A stretch of 64,000 bases of DNA from Apium graveolens (GCF_009905375.1 NC_133650.1:66963669-67027668), one strand, 5' to 3'; positions 50,425-60,175 are shown, counted from the stretch's first letter. The notes: generated by a model from the letters alone, not told the origin. Made by a program: numbers and translations.

Positions 50425-51375
50425 CTAAGTGAGATTCTCTGGGATCAGCCTGAAATCTAGAACAAAGATAAGGGAAAACATTATATATGTCCTACTAGAT
50501 GTTAAGTACAGAAGTGAGCCAACCATGCCTCTATAGCTTGAAATATCCACAGACTTTTCAGTAGTGTTTAATTCAAGTTTAGTTGCAGTGGCCATAAGAG
50601 CTTTTGCAGATGTGCAATCCATTAGATCAAACTTCTTTAAAAGATCATAAATATATTTGGTTTGACTAATGAATATTCCATCACTAACTTGCTTAACTTG
50701 TAAACCAAGAAAGTAAGTTAGTTCTCCCATCATGCTCATTTCATACTTACTTTGCATCAATTTGGAAAACTTTTTGCAAAGTTTTTCATCTGTAGAGCCA
50801 AATATAATGTCATCTACATAAATTTGAACAAGCATACTAGAGCCATTAACATTTCTAAAGAATAAAGTTTTGTCAATAGTAACTCTTGTGAAGTGATTTT
50901 CTAAGAGAAACTTTGACAAAATATCATACCAAGCTCTAGGTGCTTGCTTCAATCCATAAAGTGCTTTGAAAAGATAGTAGACATATTCTGGAAAATTTGG
51001 ATCTTCAAAACCAGGAGGCTGACTGACATAGACTTCCTCCTTCAAATCTCCATTCAAAAAGGCACTTTTGACATCCATTTGATAGACTTTGAAATTGGCA
51101 TGAGCTGCATAGGCTAAGAAAATTCTGATGGCTTCAAGTCTTGCAACAGGAGCAAAAGTTTCATCAAAGTCTATTCCTTTTTGTTGACAGTAGCCCTTAG
51201 CAACCAATCTAGCTTTGTTCCTAACAACTGTGCCATTTTTATCCATCTTGTTTCCGAATTCCCACTTAGTATAAATTGGATTCTTTCCTTTAGGCTTGGA
51301 TACCAGCTGCCATACCTTATTCCTTTCAAATTGATTTAGCTCTTCCTGCATAGCTAAAACCCAATCAGGATCCAA
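50425..51375 (-). CDS. D RT
   Basis: A 316-codon open stretch on the minus strand: [90 protein letters not shown] (catalytic YVDD), [12 protein letters not shown] frameshift near 50470 garbles the last 20 or so residues. Unlike B, this RT is not split. Upstream, TAA at 51523 closes the frame at a Gln position. Confidence 0.87.
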   Translation of the reverse strand: MDPDWVLAMQEELNQFERNKVWQLVSKPKGKNPIYTKWEFGNKMDKNGTVVRNKARLVAKGYCQQKGIDFDETFAPVARLEAIRIFLAYAAHANFKVYQMDVKSAFLNGDLKEEVYVSQPPGFEDPNFPEYVYYLFKALYGLKQAPRAWYDILSKFLLENHFTRVTIDKTLFFRNVNGSSMLVQIYVDDIIFGSTDEKLCKKFSKLMQSKYEMSMMGELTYFLGLQVKQVSDGIFISQTKYIYDLLKKFDLMDCTSAKALMATATKLELNTTEKSVDISSYRGMVGSLLYLTSSRTYIMFSLIFVLDFRLIPENLT

Positions 51376-51522
51376 CAGAGCTTCGTCTACCTTCTCTGGT
51401 TCTTCCTTAGAAAGAAAGCTGCTATACAGACATTCTTCTTGAGTTGCTTTCCTTGTTTGAACTCTAGAAGATGCATCACCAATAATGAGCTCAAAAGGGT
51501 GATCTCTAGTCCATTTCCTCTG
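51376..51522 (-). pseudogene. D integrase-RT linker end
   Basis: Minus strand in the RT frame, after the TAA at 51523: [20 protein letters not shown] and [16 protein letters not shown], matching B 12200-12360. Only the TAA separates it from 51523-52224. Confidence 0.75.
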
Positions 51523-52224
51523 TTATGGTAGATTAGCTCTAGATGAAGAGGCCTCATTGTTGTCTTGATGATTAGTAGAGTTTTGATGATCAGAAACTCC
51601 CCCTGAGTTTATGGATCTTTGACTTGAGGATGGTGTTCTTTCTGACTGTGATCTTATTTGACTTCCAACTCCTATAGAAGGATCGACGGATGTTGATCTT
51701 TTCCTATCGACAGATGATGTTCTTTTCCTATCGACGGATGATGCAGATTGTCTTTCGATGGATGATGCACTAGGTCTTTCAACAGATATTGAATTATGTG
51801 CTTCATTAGTTGTAGATTTTTCTGCATTGTCCTTGGATATTGGTTCTTCATCACGATCATCATCACTATCTTCATAAATCATCTCCAAATTATCAAATTT
51901 GAAGCTCTCATAGAAATCTCCATCTTGCAATCCTTCAATCTTTTTATCATCAAACACAACATGTACTAATTCCATAACAATTTTGGTTCTCAGATTGTAG
52001 ACTCTATATGCTTTTCCAACATCATATCCAACAAAAATTCCTTCATCTGCTTTGGCATCAAACTTTCCATGTTGATCAGTTTGATTCCTTAAGATATAGC
52101 ATTTACAGCCAAAGACATGTAAGAAATTTAGAGTTGGCTTCCTATTCTTGAACAATTGGTCGGGTGTCATGCATTTTGCTTGATTAACCAAAGAAATATT
52201 CCGAGTGTAGCATGTAATATTCAC
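51523..52224 (-). CDS. D integrase C-terminus and linker
   Basis: 233 codons on the minus strand: NISLVNQAKCMTPDQLFKNRKPT, FGCKCYILRNQTDQHG, then DEGIFVGYDVGKAYRVYNLRT. The acidic linker follows (VVFDDKKIEGLQDGD, EDSDDDRDEE) and the SVDRKR-type repeats of the 24-bp array (51668-51787). It keeps the 13 bp lost from B. The start is internal: a TAG just upstream (about 52230) replaces a Trp codon (TYFWAEAV in B). Confidence 0.82.
   Translation of the reverse strand: MNITCYTRNISLVNQAKCMTPDQLFKNRKPTLNFLHVFGCKCYILRNQTDQHGKFDAKADEGIFVGYDVGKAYRVYNLRTKIVMELVHVVFDDKKIEGLQDGDFYESFKFDNLEMIYEDSDDDRDEEPISKDNAEKSTTNEAHNSISVERPSASSIERQSASSVDRKRTSSVDRKRSTSVDPSIGVGSQIRSQSERTPSSSQRSINSGGVSDHQNSTNHQDNNEASSSRANLP
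51668..51787 (-). repeat. 24-bp tandem repeat x5 in D
   Basis: Minus-strand units start at 51787, 51763, 51739, 51715 and 51691. Two keep the octamer exactly (plus strand CGACGGAT at 51684 and 51732) and the others differ by one or two bases. Same place and period as in B. Confidence 0.88.
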
Positions 52225-52530
52225 AGCTTCAGCCTAGAAATATGTTGGTAACCTTGATTCTTCTAGTATTGTTCTTCCAGATTCAATAAGAGATCTGTTT
52301 TTCCTTTCCACCACTCCATTCTTTTATGGAGTTCTAGCTTCAGAAAACTCATGCATGATCCCATTCTCTTCACAAAATAGTCTCATCATAAAATTCTTGA
52401 ACTCAGTTCCATTGTCACTCATGATTCTTCTTACTTTGAGGTCAGGATGATTGTTGAATTGCTTTTTGTGATTGATGATGATTTCAATAGCTTCATCTTT
52501 GGATTTTAGAAAATATGTTCAAGAGAACTT
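52225..52530 (-). pseudogene. D integrase core, broken
   Basis: The minus strand holds the core second half: KVRRIMSDNGTEF near 52410-52440, HEFSEARTP near 52340, VVERKNRSLIE near 52290. Stops interrupt it (for example after VDDF at 52531). The catalytic Asp and Glu are still visible. Confidence 0.75.
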
Positions 52531-53223
52531 TTAGAAATCATCTACAATTACTAGGCAATATCTTTTCCTAGAGATGGACAACACATTGACTGGTCCAAAC
52601 AAATCCATGTGTAACAGTTGCAAAGGTTCTTCAATTGTTGAATCAAGCTTCTTCATGAATGATGCTTTAATCTGTTTTACCTTTTGGCAGGCATCACACA
52701 ATCCGTCATTTGAGAACTCCACTTGAGGAATACCTCTAATCAAATCTTTCTTGACTAGCTCATTCATGGTCTTGAAGTTTAGATGGGACAGCTTCTTGTG
52801 CCATAGCCAACTTTCATCTTGACTTGCTTTACTGAGAAGACAAGTTACTGATTCTGCATTTGATGAGTTGAAATCAGCTAGGTACATATTTCCTTTTCTC
52901 ACTCCAGTGAGAACCACTTTGTTGTTCTTCTTGTTGGTCACAACACAGGCTTCAAAATTGAAAGTGACTGAGTTGCCCTTATCACAAAGCTGGCTGATAC
53001 TCAACAAATTATGCTTGAGTTCATCCACTAGGGCAACCACTTTAATGATGAAATTATCCTTTAAAATCAAGGAATATCCCACAGTATAACCCTTGTTGTC
53101 ATCTCCAAAAGTGATACTTGGGCCAGCTCTTTCCTTGAACCCGGTGAGCAGGGTAGATACTCCAGTCATGTGCTTTGAGTAACCACTATCTAGATACCAA
53201 AGATTCTTTATGTTTCCCTGCAC
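52531..53223 (-). CDS. D protease and integrase N-terminus
   Basis: 230 codons on the minus strand: WYLDSGYSKHMTG with the protease DSG intact (but Cys and Arg replaced next to it), HNLLSISQLCDKGNSV, LWHKKLSHLNFKTMNEL and CDACQKVKQ (zinc domain), HMDLFGPVNVLSISRKRYCLVIVDDF. It stops at 52531 inside the integrase core. As in B, two TGA codons lie just upstream in this frame. Confidence 0.83.
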   Translation of the reverse strand: MQGNIKNLWYLDSGYSKHMTGVSTLLTGFKERAGPSITFGDDNKGYTVGYSLILKDNFIIKVVALVDELKHNLLSISQLCDKGNSVTFNFEACVVTNKKNNKVVLTGVRKGNMYLADFNSSNAESVTCLLSKASQDESWLWHKKLSHLNFKTMNELVKKDLIRGIPQVEFSNDGLCDACQKVKQIKASFMKKLDSTIEEPLQLLHMDLFGPVNVLSISRKRYCLVIVDDF

Positions 53224-53228
53224 ACATC

Positions 53229-54566
53229 AAAATCAAATGAAGTTGATTTTGGTACCCAAGTTTCCTAGGGTCCTGCCTTGTTAGCCTTTTTCTTTGGTTT
53301 CTTAGGTTTGACCTCATTTGACTTAGGTATTTCAGATTCATCCTTTGTCATTTGAGTTGGACCTTTGAAACTGTTCATTGAAGCAGAATTATCATGCATA
53401 TTTTGGTTTACATGAAAAGACATGCTATTTGTAAACATGTTATTCCCGTAAGGCATGCTAAATGACATTTGATGCATACTAAATGCATCATAATAAGGAT
53501 TAGGTGCAAATGGCATATTAGCAAACTGGGCATTCATATTCTGTGCAGGAAAAACATTCATAGGCATTACAGACATGGCAGTCATGTTGGGAAAAGAAGA
53601 AGGTGCAGACATGGGAGTAGGCATAACAAGTTTGTAATTAACAGACAAATAATTAACACTACCTCACTTAATACAGATTTTTCTTGGAGCATATTTATCA
53701 GGTGTGTAGTTGTTATGTTTGTTAATCCCTACCTTCCCATTTCTATTGTTTTTCTTTTTTGATTCTTTTTTAACCTCAATCTTTTCTAATCTGTCATTCA
53801 ATTGTTTGATAGATAGATGCCCAACATTAGCTCTCTTTTCTTTTCTCACTTGACTTGATTCTCCCGAAATAAAGTTTTTAGAAACTGATCCATATTTATC
53901 ATTCAACTTAGCTAGCTTAGCTTTGCTAACTGTCTTACTGACATTCGACAGATGTGGCTTATTGTCTTACGACGGATAATCCTTTTGATTATTTGATGGA
54001 TAATTTTCATCATCCGTCGAGTCCACATCTGTTGAAAGTCCTTCAACCAAGTTGAAATCAAGCTTCTCTTTATTCTTTTTCCAGGATGCATCACAAAAAG
54101 ACTTTATACCTTGAACTTTAATGATTTGAGCATGGACATCTCTAGAGGATTTCCATCCCTTAATCACTTCCTGTTCTCGTTCAAGTTGCTTTCTTAAAAT
54201 CTCCTATTTCTTTAATGTTTCTGTTAGTTCATCCTTAGCAACCTTGAATTCTAATTTCTATTTTTTAAACTCAATGAATTGAGTCCCTAGCACATTAATC
54301 CTGTCACTTATAAACACATTTTTCTCCTTAATTTTACTGTTTTCTTTGGTGAGAGACTTAAGAGTAACACGCAGGTGATATAGTTCAGTAGAAATGTCAT
54401 TTATTGCATCATTACACCCAGCTTTAGATAAATGTGCTAGGTTAGTTGTGATTACCTAATTGCTTGATGAACTGGTCTTTGTTTCATCTGATTTGGCCAT
54501 TAGGGCTAGATTGACATAGTTTGTTTCTTCATCTTCATCCATTCCATCTGCAGCCCAGTCTTTCTC
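53229..54566 (-). pseudogene. D gag, C-terminal half, broken
   Basis: Three open pieces in one frame on the minus strand: 53912-54167 (SSRDVHAQIIKVQGIKSF), 53664-53906 (NDKYGSVSKNFISGESSQVRKEKRAN, basic KKKNNRNGKVG) and 53265-53648 (Met/Pro/Asn-rich linker, KPKKPKKKANKAGP). The second zinc knuckle is lost: its second Cys is TGA (53664) and the His and last Cys are Tyr. Octamers at 53970 and 54012 lie in this segment. Confidence 0.75.
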
Positions 54567-55277
54567 TTATGTAATGAAAGCCCTTTCCTTTTGTTTGAGA
54601 AACTCAAAGTATTTCTTCTTATAATCAACAGGCTCAAACTTCTTCTTGCTAGAATCAGGCTTTCTACACTCACTAGCAAAATGACCTGCTAAGCCACATT
54701 TGAAATACTTGAATTTAGACTTATCAACCATGTTTCTTTTTGGCTTAGCTTCTCCAAAATTCTTCTTGAATTTGAGCTTGGCAAATCTCCTGGATATGAA
54801 TGCTAGATGCTCATCAATATCATCCATGTCATCTTGGCTCAACTGTTCTTCATTTTCAGCTACCAGCCGTTTACCCTTGCTCTCACAAACCCTTGAGTTT
54901 GATGTAGATTCCACAGCTTCAACCTTCATCTCCATTTTCTTCTCTTGCTCAACAACAAGTTCAATGGATCCTCCTTTCTTTCTTCCTTTCTCCATCCTTT
55001 CATCTTGCTCTATTTCAAGCTCATAGGTTTTCAGAATACCATACAGTCTCTCCAAGGTGAACTCCTTGTAATCTTGAGAATTTCTTAGTGAGACTGTCAT
55101 TGGCTTCCATTCCTTGGGCAGAGATCTAAGGAACTTGAGGTTTGAGTCTTTGGTTTGATAGACCCTTCCATACAACTTGAGAGCATTCAGTAGTTTTTGA
55201 AATCTACTGAAAATGTCAGTGAGTGACTCACTTTCTTCATAGTGAAAATGCTCATATTGCTGAATCAAGAGTTGCAT
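54567..55277 (-). CDS. D gag, middle part with damaged zinc knuckle
   Basis: 236 codons on the minus strand: KMQLLIQQYEHFHYEESESLTDIFSRFQKLLNALKLYG, LERLYGILKTYELEIEQDE, then a charged linker and YFKCGLAGHFASEC. The first Cys of the CCHC knuckle is Tyr, so zinc binding is probably lost. It stops at a TAA at 54567 where B reads on (ITQENDWAADG). A TAA near 55318 separates it from the N-terminal part. Confidence 0.8.
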   Translation of the reverse strand: MQLLIQQYEHFHYEESESLTDIFSRFQKLLNALKLYGRVYQTKDSNLKFLRSLPKEWKPMTVSLRNSQDYKEFTLERLYGILKTYELEIEQDERMEKGRKKGGSIELVVEQEKKMEMKVEAVESTSNSRVCESKGKRLVAENEEQLSQDDMDDIDEHLAFISRRFAKLKFKKNFGEAKPKRNMVDKSKFKYFKCGLAGHFASECRKPDSSKKKFEPVDYKKKYFEFLKQKERAFIT

Positions 55278-55380
55278 CTTGTTCTCCCTGACTTGCTCAA
55301 TACCATCACAAATAATTTAAATTGTGTCCCAAACCTCTTTAGCTGTTTTACAGTTTATGATTTTGTCAAACATATCACCA

Positions 55381-55644
55381 TCAACACCATTGAACTAGTA
55401 TATCCATGGCCTTTTTATCTTTCCTGACTAGCTCAATGTCTGGATCAGACCATTCATGTCTAGGCTTTGGAATTGATGGTTCATTCCCTGTAGAAGCTTT
55501 CATAGGAACATGAGGACCTCTTTCAATGCAGTCCACATAAGCTTCATCTTGAGAGAGAAGATGTAGGTGCATCTTCACCTTCCAGTGGTGATAGTTATCT
55601 TTGTCCAGAAATGGAATTTTCACTCCAACATCCTTTTTGTTCAT
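55381..55644 (-). CDS. D gag, N-terminus
   Basis: 87 codons on the minus strand from the true start (MNKKDVGVKIPFLDKDNYHHWKVKM, nearly identical to B). A one-base insertion near 55398 shifts the frame after KAMDIL; the gag frame continues below to 55278 with one TAA. Confidence 0.83.
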   Translation of the reverse strand: MNKKDVGVKIPFLDKDNYHHWKVKMHLHLLSQDEAYVDCIERGPHVPMKASTGNEPSIPKPRHEWSDPDIELVRKDKKAMDILVQWC

Positions 55645-55690
55645 CTTGTTGATTGTTGTGATCTTTCCACTCTTTGTACTTCAAGAGATT

Positions 55691-55702
55691 GCTCTGATAC
55701 CA
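55691..55702 (-). other. Primer-binding site of D
   Basis: The minus strand reads TGGTATCAGAGC, two bases after the LTR end. Confidence 0.9.
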
Positions 55703-55704
55703 AT

Positions 55705-56722
55705 TGTTATTCCCAAACAATGCAACAAGAATTATAGAAGGGGGGTTGAATGTAATTCTGGCTCTTTTTTGAATTTTAAGATTGTTCTTACTTAATATAT
55801 ATAGCAGTGTTTGATTTTGCAAGAATTGCGGAATGAAACTTGAATTGAAATCAAAACACAAAGGTTTAAAAATTTCTGTTGATTTGAACTTATCCACCAG
55901 AGATATATATTAGTATGAGAACTTTGTGATGCTTGAATAGCACACAGCTACTTACAAGTGAACTTACAAACTTACAGAGAGATTCTTAATAGATATAGTT
56001 TTTTCTATCTCACTGAAAAATAATGCTTACACAGTTGGTTGTTCTACTTGCTACACTTGGTTTATATATTACCAGGTTACATGACAGTAAGACAAGATAA
56101 TAAGACAAACTATATCTAGTCTAACTCCATGCTATTTCACTACTATATTCCAGCATCTTTGAATATCTTCATAATTATATAGAAACGATAATGCTTCTTT
56201 GTTCTCTAAAACCTGTAATTAGGCTGCCACATTCTATTTGCAAACACCTGACGCATGTGACTGTGTTGTCACTGTCAACAGCTAATTTAAATATGATCAT
56301 CCTTCGGGACTATGTTGGTCATCCGTCGGGAGCCTTGTTGATTATCCGTCGGTAGTCTTTATAGGTCATCCGTTGGTAGCCTTTCTGTCACTTAACTCCA
56401 TTTCACTTATACATAATTAAAAGACATCTTATATATACAATTAGCCAACGTATTCTGTATATTAATCTAGTAGTCAACATGACTTAGAGAATCCTACATA
56501 ATCTAATAGACTAAAACATTGTTGTTTGCAGAAATGTATTGCAATACTTATTATTACATAAGCTACACTCTCGATGGATGTTCAGTTGTTATCTGTCAGG
56601 ACTATAAAGATCATCCATCGGGACTATAATAAAACATCCGTCGAGAGCTACAAAAATACTAAGTTAAATCTACTAAGGTGTTTTATCTAACTTATCATCA
56701 AGTTCACAACATATTCCTAACA
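55705..56722 (-). repeat. D 5' LTR
   Basis: 1018 bp. On the minus strand it starts TGTTAGGAATATGTTGTG and ends GGGAATAACA. Exact octamers at 56321, 56344 and 56636, plus variants. TATA-like TTTATATA at 56061-56068 (plus strand). It is alignable with the B LTR only in part. The matching 3' LTR is not in the window. Confidence 0.85.
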
Positions 56723-57104
56723 CATGCAGTGTTAACAGCTTCCTCCCAGAAACTTGTTGGCAATTTGGCATCTTGCAGCATTGTTCTAGCAGCTTCAACT
56801 AATGTTCTGTTCTTTCTTTCAACTACTCCATTTTGTTGAGGTGTTCTAACAGCTGAGAATTCTTGAACAATGCCTTTGCTTTTGCAGAATTCACTCAATA
56901 TTGCATTCCAGAATTCTTTTCCATTATCACTTCACAATCTCTTTACACAATTATGATCTTCAGCCTGTTTTTCTATCTTCTTGATGTAATCAATTATGAT
57001 GTGTGGAGTCTAATCTTTAGAGTGCATGAACTCTACCCAAGTGTATCTTGAGAAATCATCCACCATCACAGGTGCATATTTGTTCCTTGAAATTGATAAG
57101 ACAT
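56723..57104 (-). pseudogene. E integrase core, cut by D
   Basis: The minus strand reads SISRNKYAPVMVDDFSRYTW, then SDNGKEFWNAI and FCKSKGIVQEFSAVRTPQQNGVVERKNRTLVEAARTM. The Asp and Glu catalytic motifs are readable but stops and a frameshift intervene near 56935 and 57010. It ends at the D LTR after FWEEAVNTAC. Confidence 0.8.
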
Positions 57105-57302
57105 TTACACTGGCCCAAAACAGTCCATGTGAATAAGTTGCAGTGGTGCACTTATAGAATTGAAAGTTTTTGACTTGTGACTTGATCTTTTCATTTTTCC
57201 TTTCTGACAGGCTTCACAAACTTCAACTTGAGCAAACTCCGGATTAGGCATGTCTCTTACTAACTCCTTTTTGACCAAGGTGTTAATTGCCTTGAAATTC
57301 AA
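57105..57302 (-). pseudogene. E pre-integrase zinc domain
   Basis: 65 codons on the minus strand: MNFKAINTLVKKELVRDMPN, CEACQKGKMKRSSHKSKTF, LQLIHMDCFGPV with the first integrase Asp. A TGA near 57321 replaces the Trp of LWHKKLSHLNF and separates it from protease. Confidence 0.78.
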
Positions 57303-57320
57303 GTGAGATAACTTTTTATG

Positions 57321-57773
57321 TCAAAGCTTACTTTGTTCTTCTGATGCCTTGGTGTAGTAGCAACAAGTTCCATCCTTATTTGTTAAGTCCAAGTCTGCAA
57401 TAAATAAGCTTCTTTTTCTTGCTCCTTTCAGAGCAACTTCACCAGTTTTCTTGCTAATAAAAGTGCATTCTTCATTGTTGAATAAAACTTCAAAACCTTT
57501 GTCTGCAAATTGGCTAACACTGAGAAGATTCACTTCAAGACCAGCTACCAGTGCTACGTCATCAATGACAATATTTCCAGAAACAATCTTGCCATATCCC
57601 ATTGTGAATCCTTTTTTGTTGTCTCCAAAGGTCACCAAAGGGTCAACCTTCTCCTTAAACTGTGATAGCAGGGCCTTATAACCTGTCATATGTCTGGAAC
57701 ATCCACTGTCTATGATCCATATGACCTTCTTCATTTTGCCCTGCACACAATTAGTTTTAAGTGTGTTTAGCAA
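57321..57773 (-). CDS. E protease
   Basis: 150 codons on the minus strand: VIWIIDSGCSRHMTGYKALLSQF with the aspartic DSG triad, TFGDNKKGFTMGYGKIVSGN, LEVNLLSVSQFADKGF. It overlaps the end of gag (57757) by 17 bases in another frame. TGTGTGCAGGG before the protease is shared with B and D. Confidence 0.8.
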   Translation of the reverse strand: MLNTLKTNCVQGKMKKVIWIIDSGCSRHMTGYKALLSQFKEKVDPLVTFGDNKKGFTMGYGKIVSGNIVIDDVALVAGLEVNLLSVSQFADKGFEVLFNNEECTFISKKTGEVALKGARKRSLFIADLDLTNKDGTCCYYTKASEEQSKL

Positions 57774-58353
57774 CCCAAATAGTATTGGGCACTTTCTTCT
57801 TGTTAACTGATTTAGCAGAAGTAGAATGAGTTATTTCAGATAAAATAGAATTCATTGATTGTTGTGCATTTTCCCTATCTGCAGTAGACCCAATTTTTGT
57901 TTCTTTAAGGTCTACTCTCAGCTTGTGATAACTTTTCATTACTTTCAAGTTGTAAGGGGTGCAATCAAACTTGTTACAGAATGAGTAGTGATCATTTGCA
58001 TATGCTTCATTATATTTGTAAGCTCCTTCAACTGGCTTGCTAACAACCTTTTTATAAAGGTGAGTTAGATGATTAACAGAGCCACATTTCTCACATTTCT
58101 TTCTTGGAGCATCTGCACCATAAGAAAAATTGTTGCTTTTATTTATCCCAGTTTTCCCATTTCTATTTTTCTTCTTCTTTCTTGCATCTTCAGTTTTGGT
58201 TTCTTTGACATGTGTCTTGGAATCTTGGTTGTCTATGAGCTTCTCTTCAGCTTTAGAAGATTTAGTTGCTTCTACATTTTTCTTCTCATTGCTTCATCAG
58301 CAATTTCTTGTTTGATAATCAACTCTTCTTCACTGAAGTTAACTTCACATTCC
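57757..58353 (-). pseudogene. E gag, C-terminal part
   Basis: The minus strand contains NFSEEELIIKQEIADEAMRR, a basic stretch (KKKKNRNGKTG), and CEKCGSVNHLTHLY: the second zinc knuckle with Tyr for its last Cys. 57757-57948 reads KSYHKLRVDLKETKIGSTADRENAQQ and ends VAKHT at TAA. A one-base gain near 58370 shifts the frame upstream. Confidence 0.7.
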
Positions 58354-58881
58354 TTAAACATAGGTGAACCAACCTTTTTTTAGCATTGCTGGAACATTTT
58401 CATTTTCTATTGCTTTTTCTTTGTCACCTATATTTTTCTTCTTTCTATTCAAGGCATCATAATCAAGACCAATAGCAATATTTGCACATGGCTTATTTTT
58501 CTCATGGTATTGTTCAACCAAATCAGATGCATTCTTGAAGGAATTCAGCTTCACTTCATTCTTTTCCAGCTTCTCCATTAACACTGCTTCAATCTCACTT
58601 GAACACTTGAGCTTGTTCTTCAGATATGCATTCTCTTGTCTTATAGCTTCAAGCTCTACCAGCAACAATTCATCTTCTTGTTTCTCATTTTCAAGCTTCT
58701 CATTTATCTTTGTTAGTCTGCTAACTTCTTCATTAGCAGCAACCATACGTGTATGAATGTGAAACATTTCTGTACTCATCTTCTCTACAGTTTCCTTATA
58801 TTGAATCACATTTAAATCAATGGTAGTGAGAGTTGGTACCTGTGATTTTGATGAGGATGACTCTCCTTGCTCTAAGGCCAT
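58354..58881 (-). CDS. E gag, coiled-coil part
   Basis: 175 codons on the minus strand: TVEKMSTEMFHIHTRMVAANEEVSRLTKINEKLENEKQEDELLLVELEAIRQENAYLKNKL, a clear heptad-type coiled coil, then VLMEKLEKNEVKLNSFKNASDLVEQYHEKNKP. This segment follows the first zinc knuckle, as in B and D. It probably mediates Gag assembly. The ATG is internal to gag; the frame reads back to 59023 across one stop. Confidence 0.75.
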   Translation of the reverse strand: MALEQGESSSSKSQVPTLTTIDLNVIQYKETVEKMSTEMFHIHTRMVAANEEVSRLTKINEKLENEKQEDELLLVELEAIRQENAYLKNKLKCSSEIEAVLMEKLEKNEVKLNSFKNASDLVEQYHEKNKPCANIAIGLDYDALNRKKKNIGDKEKAIENENVPAMLKKGWFTYV

Positions 58882-59022
58882 TAGTGCATAATTTCCAACT
58901 TCCTTATCTTCATCATTATCAGAGTCATCCCAACTCTTTCCCTCTGCAATATAAGCTTTGCTTTGCTGTTTCCTCAGAATAGCTTCATACTTTGCTTCCA
59001 GTTCAAGATAAGCTTTATCTTT

Positions 59023-59256
59023 TTATGCTTTCTTGGGTTTCCTGCATTCTCTAGAAAAATGGCCTAGTTTATCACAATTGAAGAACCTTATCTTTGATCT
59101 GTCAACAGATCTAGTTTTGTAACCATTTTTGACATCAAATGTGTACTTCCTTTTTCCTTTCCAGCCGTTGTCTTTGTTGAATAATTTTCCTTTGCCCTTG
59201 AAGAATCTTGGCTTCTTTACTCTAATATTAGAGAACTTTCTTTCCAGATAGGCCAT
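59023..59256 (-). CDS. E gag, first zinc-knuckle part
   Basis: 77 codons on the minus strand: MAYLERKFSNIRVKKPRFFKGKGKLF, then FFNCDKLGHFSRECRKPKK. This is a CCHC knuckle whose first Cys is Phe. It stops at TAA 59023. A TAG upstream (near 59260) likely replaces CAG. Confidence 0.75.
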   Translation of the reverse strand: MAYLERKFSNIRVKKPRFFKGKGKLFNKDNGWKGKRKYTFDVKNGYKTRSVDRSKIRFFNCDKLGHFSRECRKPKKA

Positions 59257-59400
59257 TGACTAATCAAGCTCATCAAGTTCATCCAGGGTGTAAAACTCAT
59301 CTTCTTCCAATTCCAGAATGACTTGTTCATATGAATCATTGGTTCTTTGCTCACTTGTTGAGGCAACTGGAGTCTGGGATCGTGGCTCATGATTAGAGGT

Positions 59401-59712
59401 CTAACTTTCATTGATAATTAGAGCACTTGAACCATCTATAACATGCCCATGACCAGTTCTTAATGATTTTCTTTGAATCATTTCTAATTTATATGTTTTT
59501 AAGATTCCATACAGAACTTCCAGAGTTATTCTTCTCAAGTCTCTACATTCTCTGATTGCTGAAATTTTCTGTTCCAACTGATCAGGGAGTGTAAGCAAAA
59601 ATTTCAAGTTTACTTCTTCAGTTTCATAGTATTTTTCATGGAGTTGTAAGTCATTTATCAGCTTGTTAAACCTTTCAAACACATCAGTGATACTTTCTTT
59701 TGGCTTGGCCAT
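59401..59712 (-). CDS. E gag, capsid part
   Basis: 103 codons on the minus strand: MAKPKESITDVFERFNKLINDLQLHEKYYETEEVNLKFLLTLPDQLEQKISAIREC, LEVLYGILKTYKLEMIQRK, the UBN2-type gag domain. It stops at TAG 59401. Confidence 0.78.
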   Translation of the reverse strand: MAKPKESITDVFERFNKLINDLQLHEKYYETEEVNLKFLLTLPDQLEQKISAIRECRDLRRITLEVLYGILKTYKLEMIQRKSLRTGHGHVIDGSSALIINES

Positions 59713-59724
59713 GAAACCCCCATA

Positions 59725-60063
59725 TTATGAAGTCAGTGTCCTTCTTTGATTAGATCTAACTTCCTCAGTTCCTTCACAGAGTATTTCAATCTTTTCCCAA
59801 ATCTGCTTAGCAGTGTCACAGTTGACAATGTTGTTGTACATTACATTGTCAAGTGACTCTATCAATATCAGCTGTAAGCCACTATCCAGGGAAACTTTCT
59901 CTTTCTCAGGCTCAGTGTACTCAGAAGGGTCTTTAGGAGCATAATGAGCTGGGATGACCATGTCTCTATCTATAGATTCCTCAACTCTAACCATAGGAGT
60001 GTAGGGCCCATTTTTGAGAATATAAATGTAGAGTGAATTGGCCATCCGGATAAACAGCAACAT
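59725..60063 (-). CDS. E gag, N-terminal part
   Basis: 112 codons on the minus strand: GPYTPMVRVEESIDRDMVIPAHYAPKDPSEYTEPEKEKVSLD, DNVMYNNIVNCDTAKQIWEKIEILCEGTEEVRSNQ. This matches the gag N-domain of B and D (INCKTSKEVWDTIQIIYDG). TAA at 59725 replaces a Gln codon. The true start upstream (near 60110) is in a decayed region. Confidence 0.75.
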   Translation of the reverse strand: MLLFIRMANSLYIYILKNGPYTPMVRVEESIDRDMVIPAHYAPKDPSEYTEPEKEKVSLDSGLQLILIESLDNVMYNNIVNCDTAKQIWEKIEILCEGTEEVRSNQRRTLTS

Positions 60064-60175
60064 TTTCTTCTTTCACATAATGTAGTTAGTTTTATCAAAG
60101 GTAGGATTTTTGATGGTAGTGATATTTTGTGTATTCTTTCTTCCAAGATCTTGAATCTGTTTACTTTTAGATTTT

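Larger units (their letters stand above)
27844..56722 (-). mobile_element. D: truncated SIRE-type Copia element hosting C and A'
   Basis: On the minus strand: 5' LTR 55705-56722, PBS 55691-55702, gag 53265-55644, pol 49877-53223, third ORF from 49364 down to 27844. The third ORF is interrupted by the A' complex (40245-49160) and by C (28045-39187), and it ends at F. About 2.4 kb of the third ORF and the 3' LTR are missing, presumably displaced beyond F to the left of the window. D matches B in domain order but its LTR is a diverged subfamily. It interrupts integrase of E at 56723. Confidence 0.88.
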
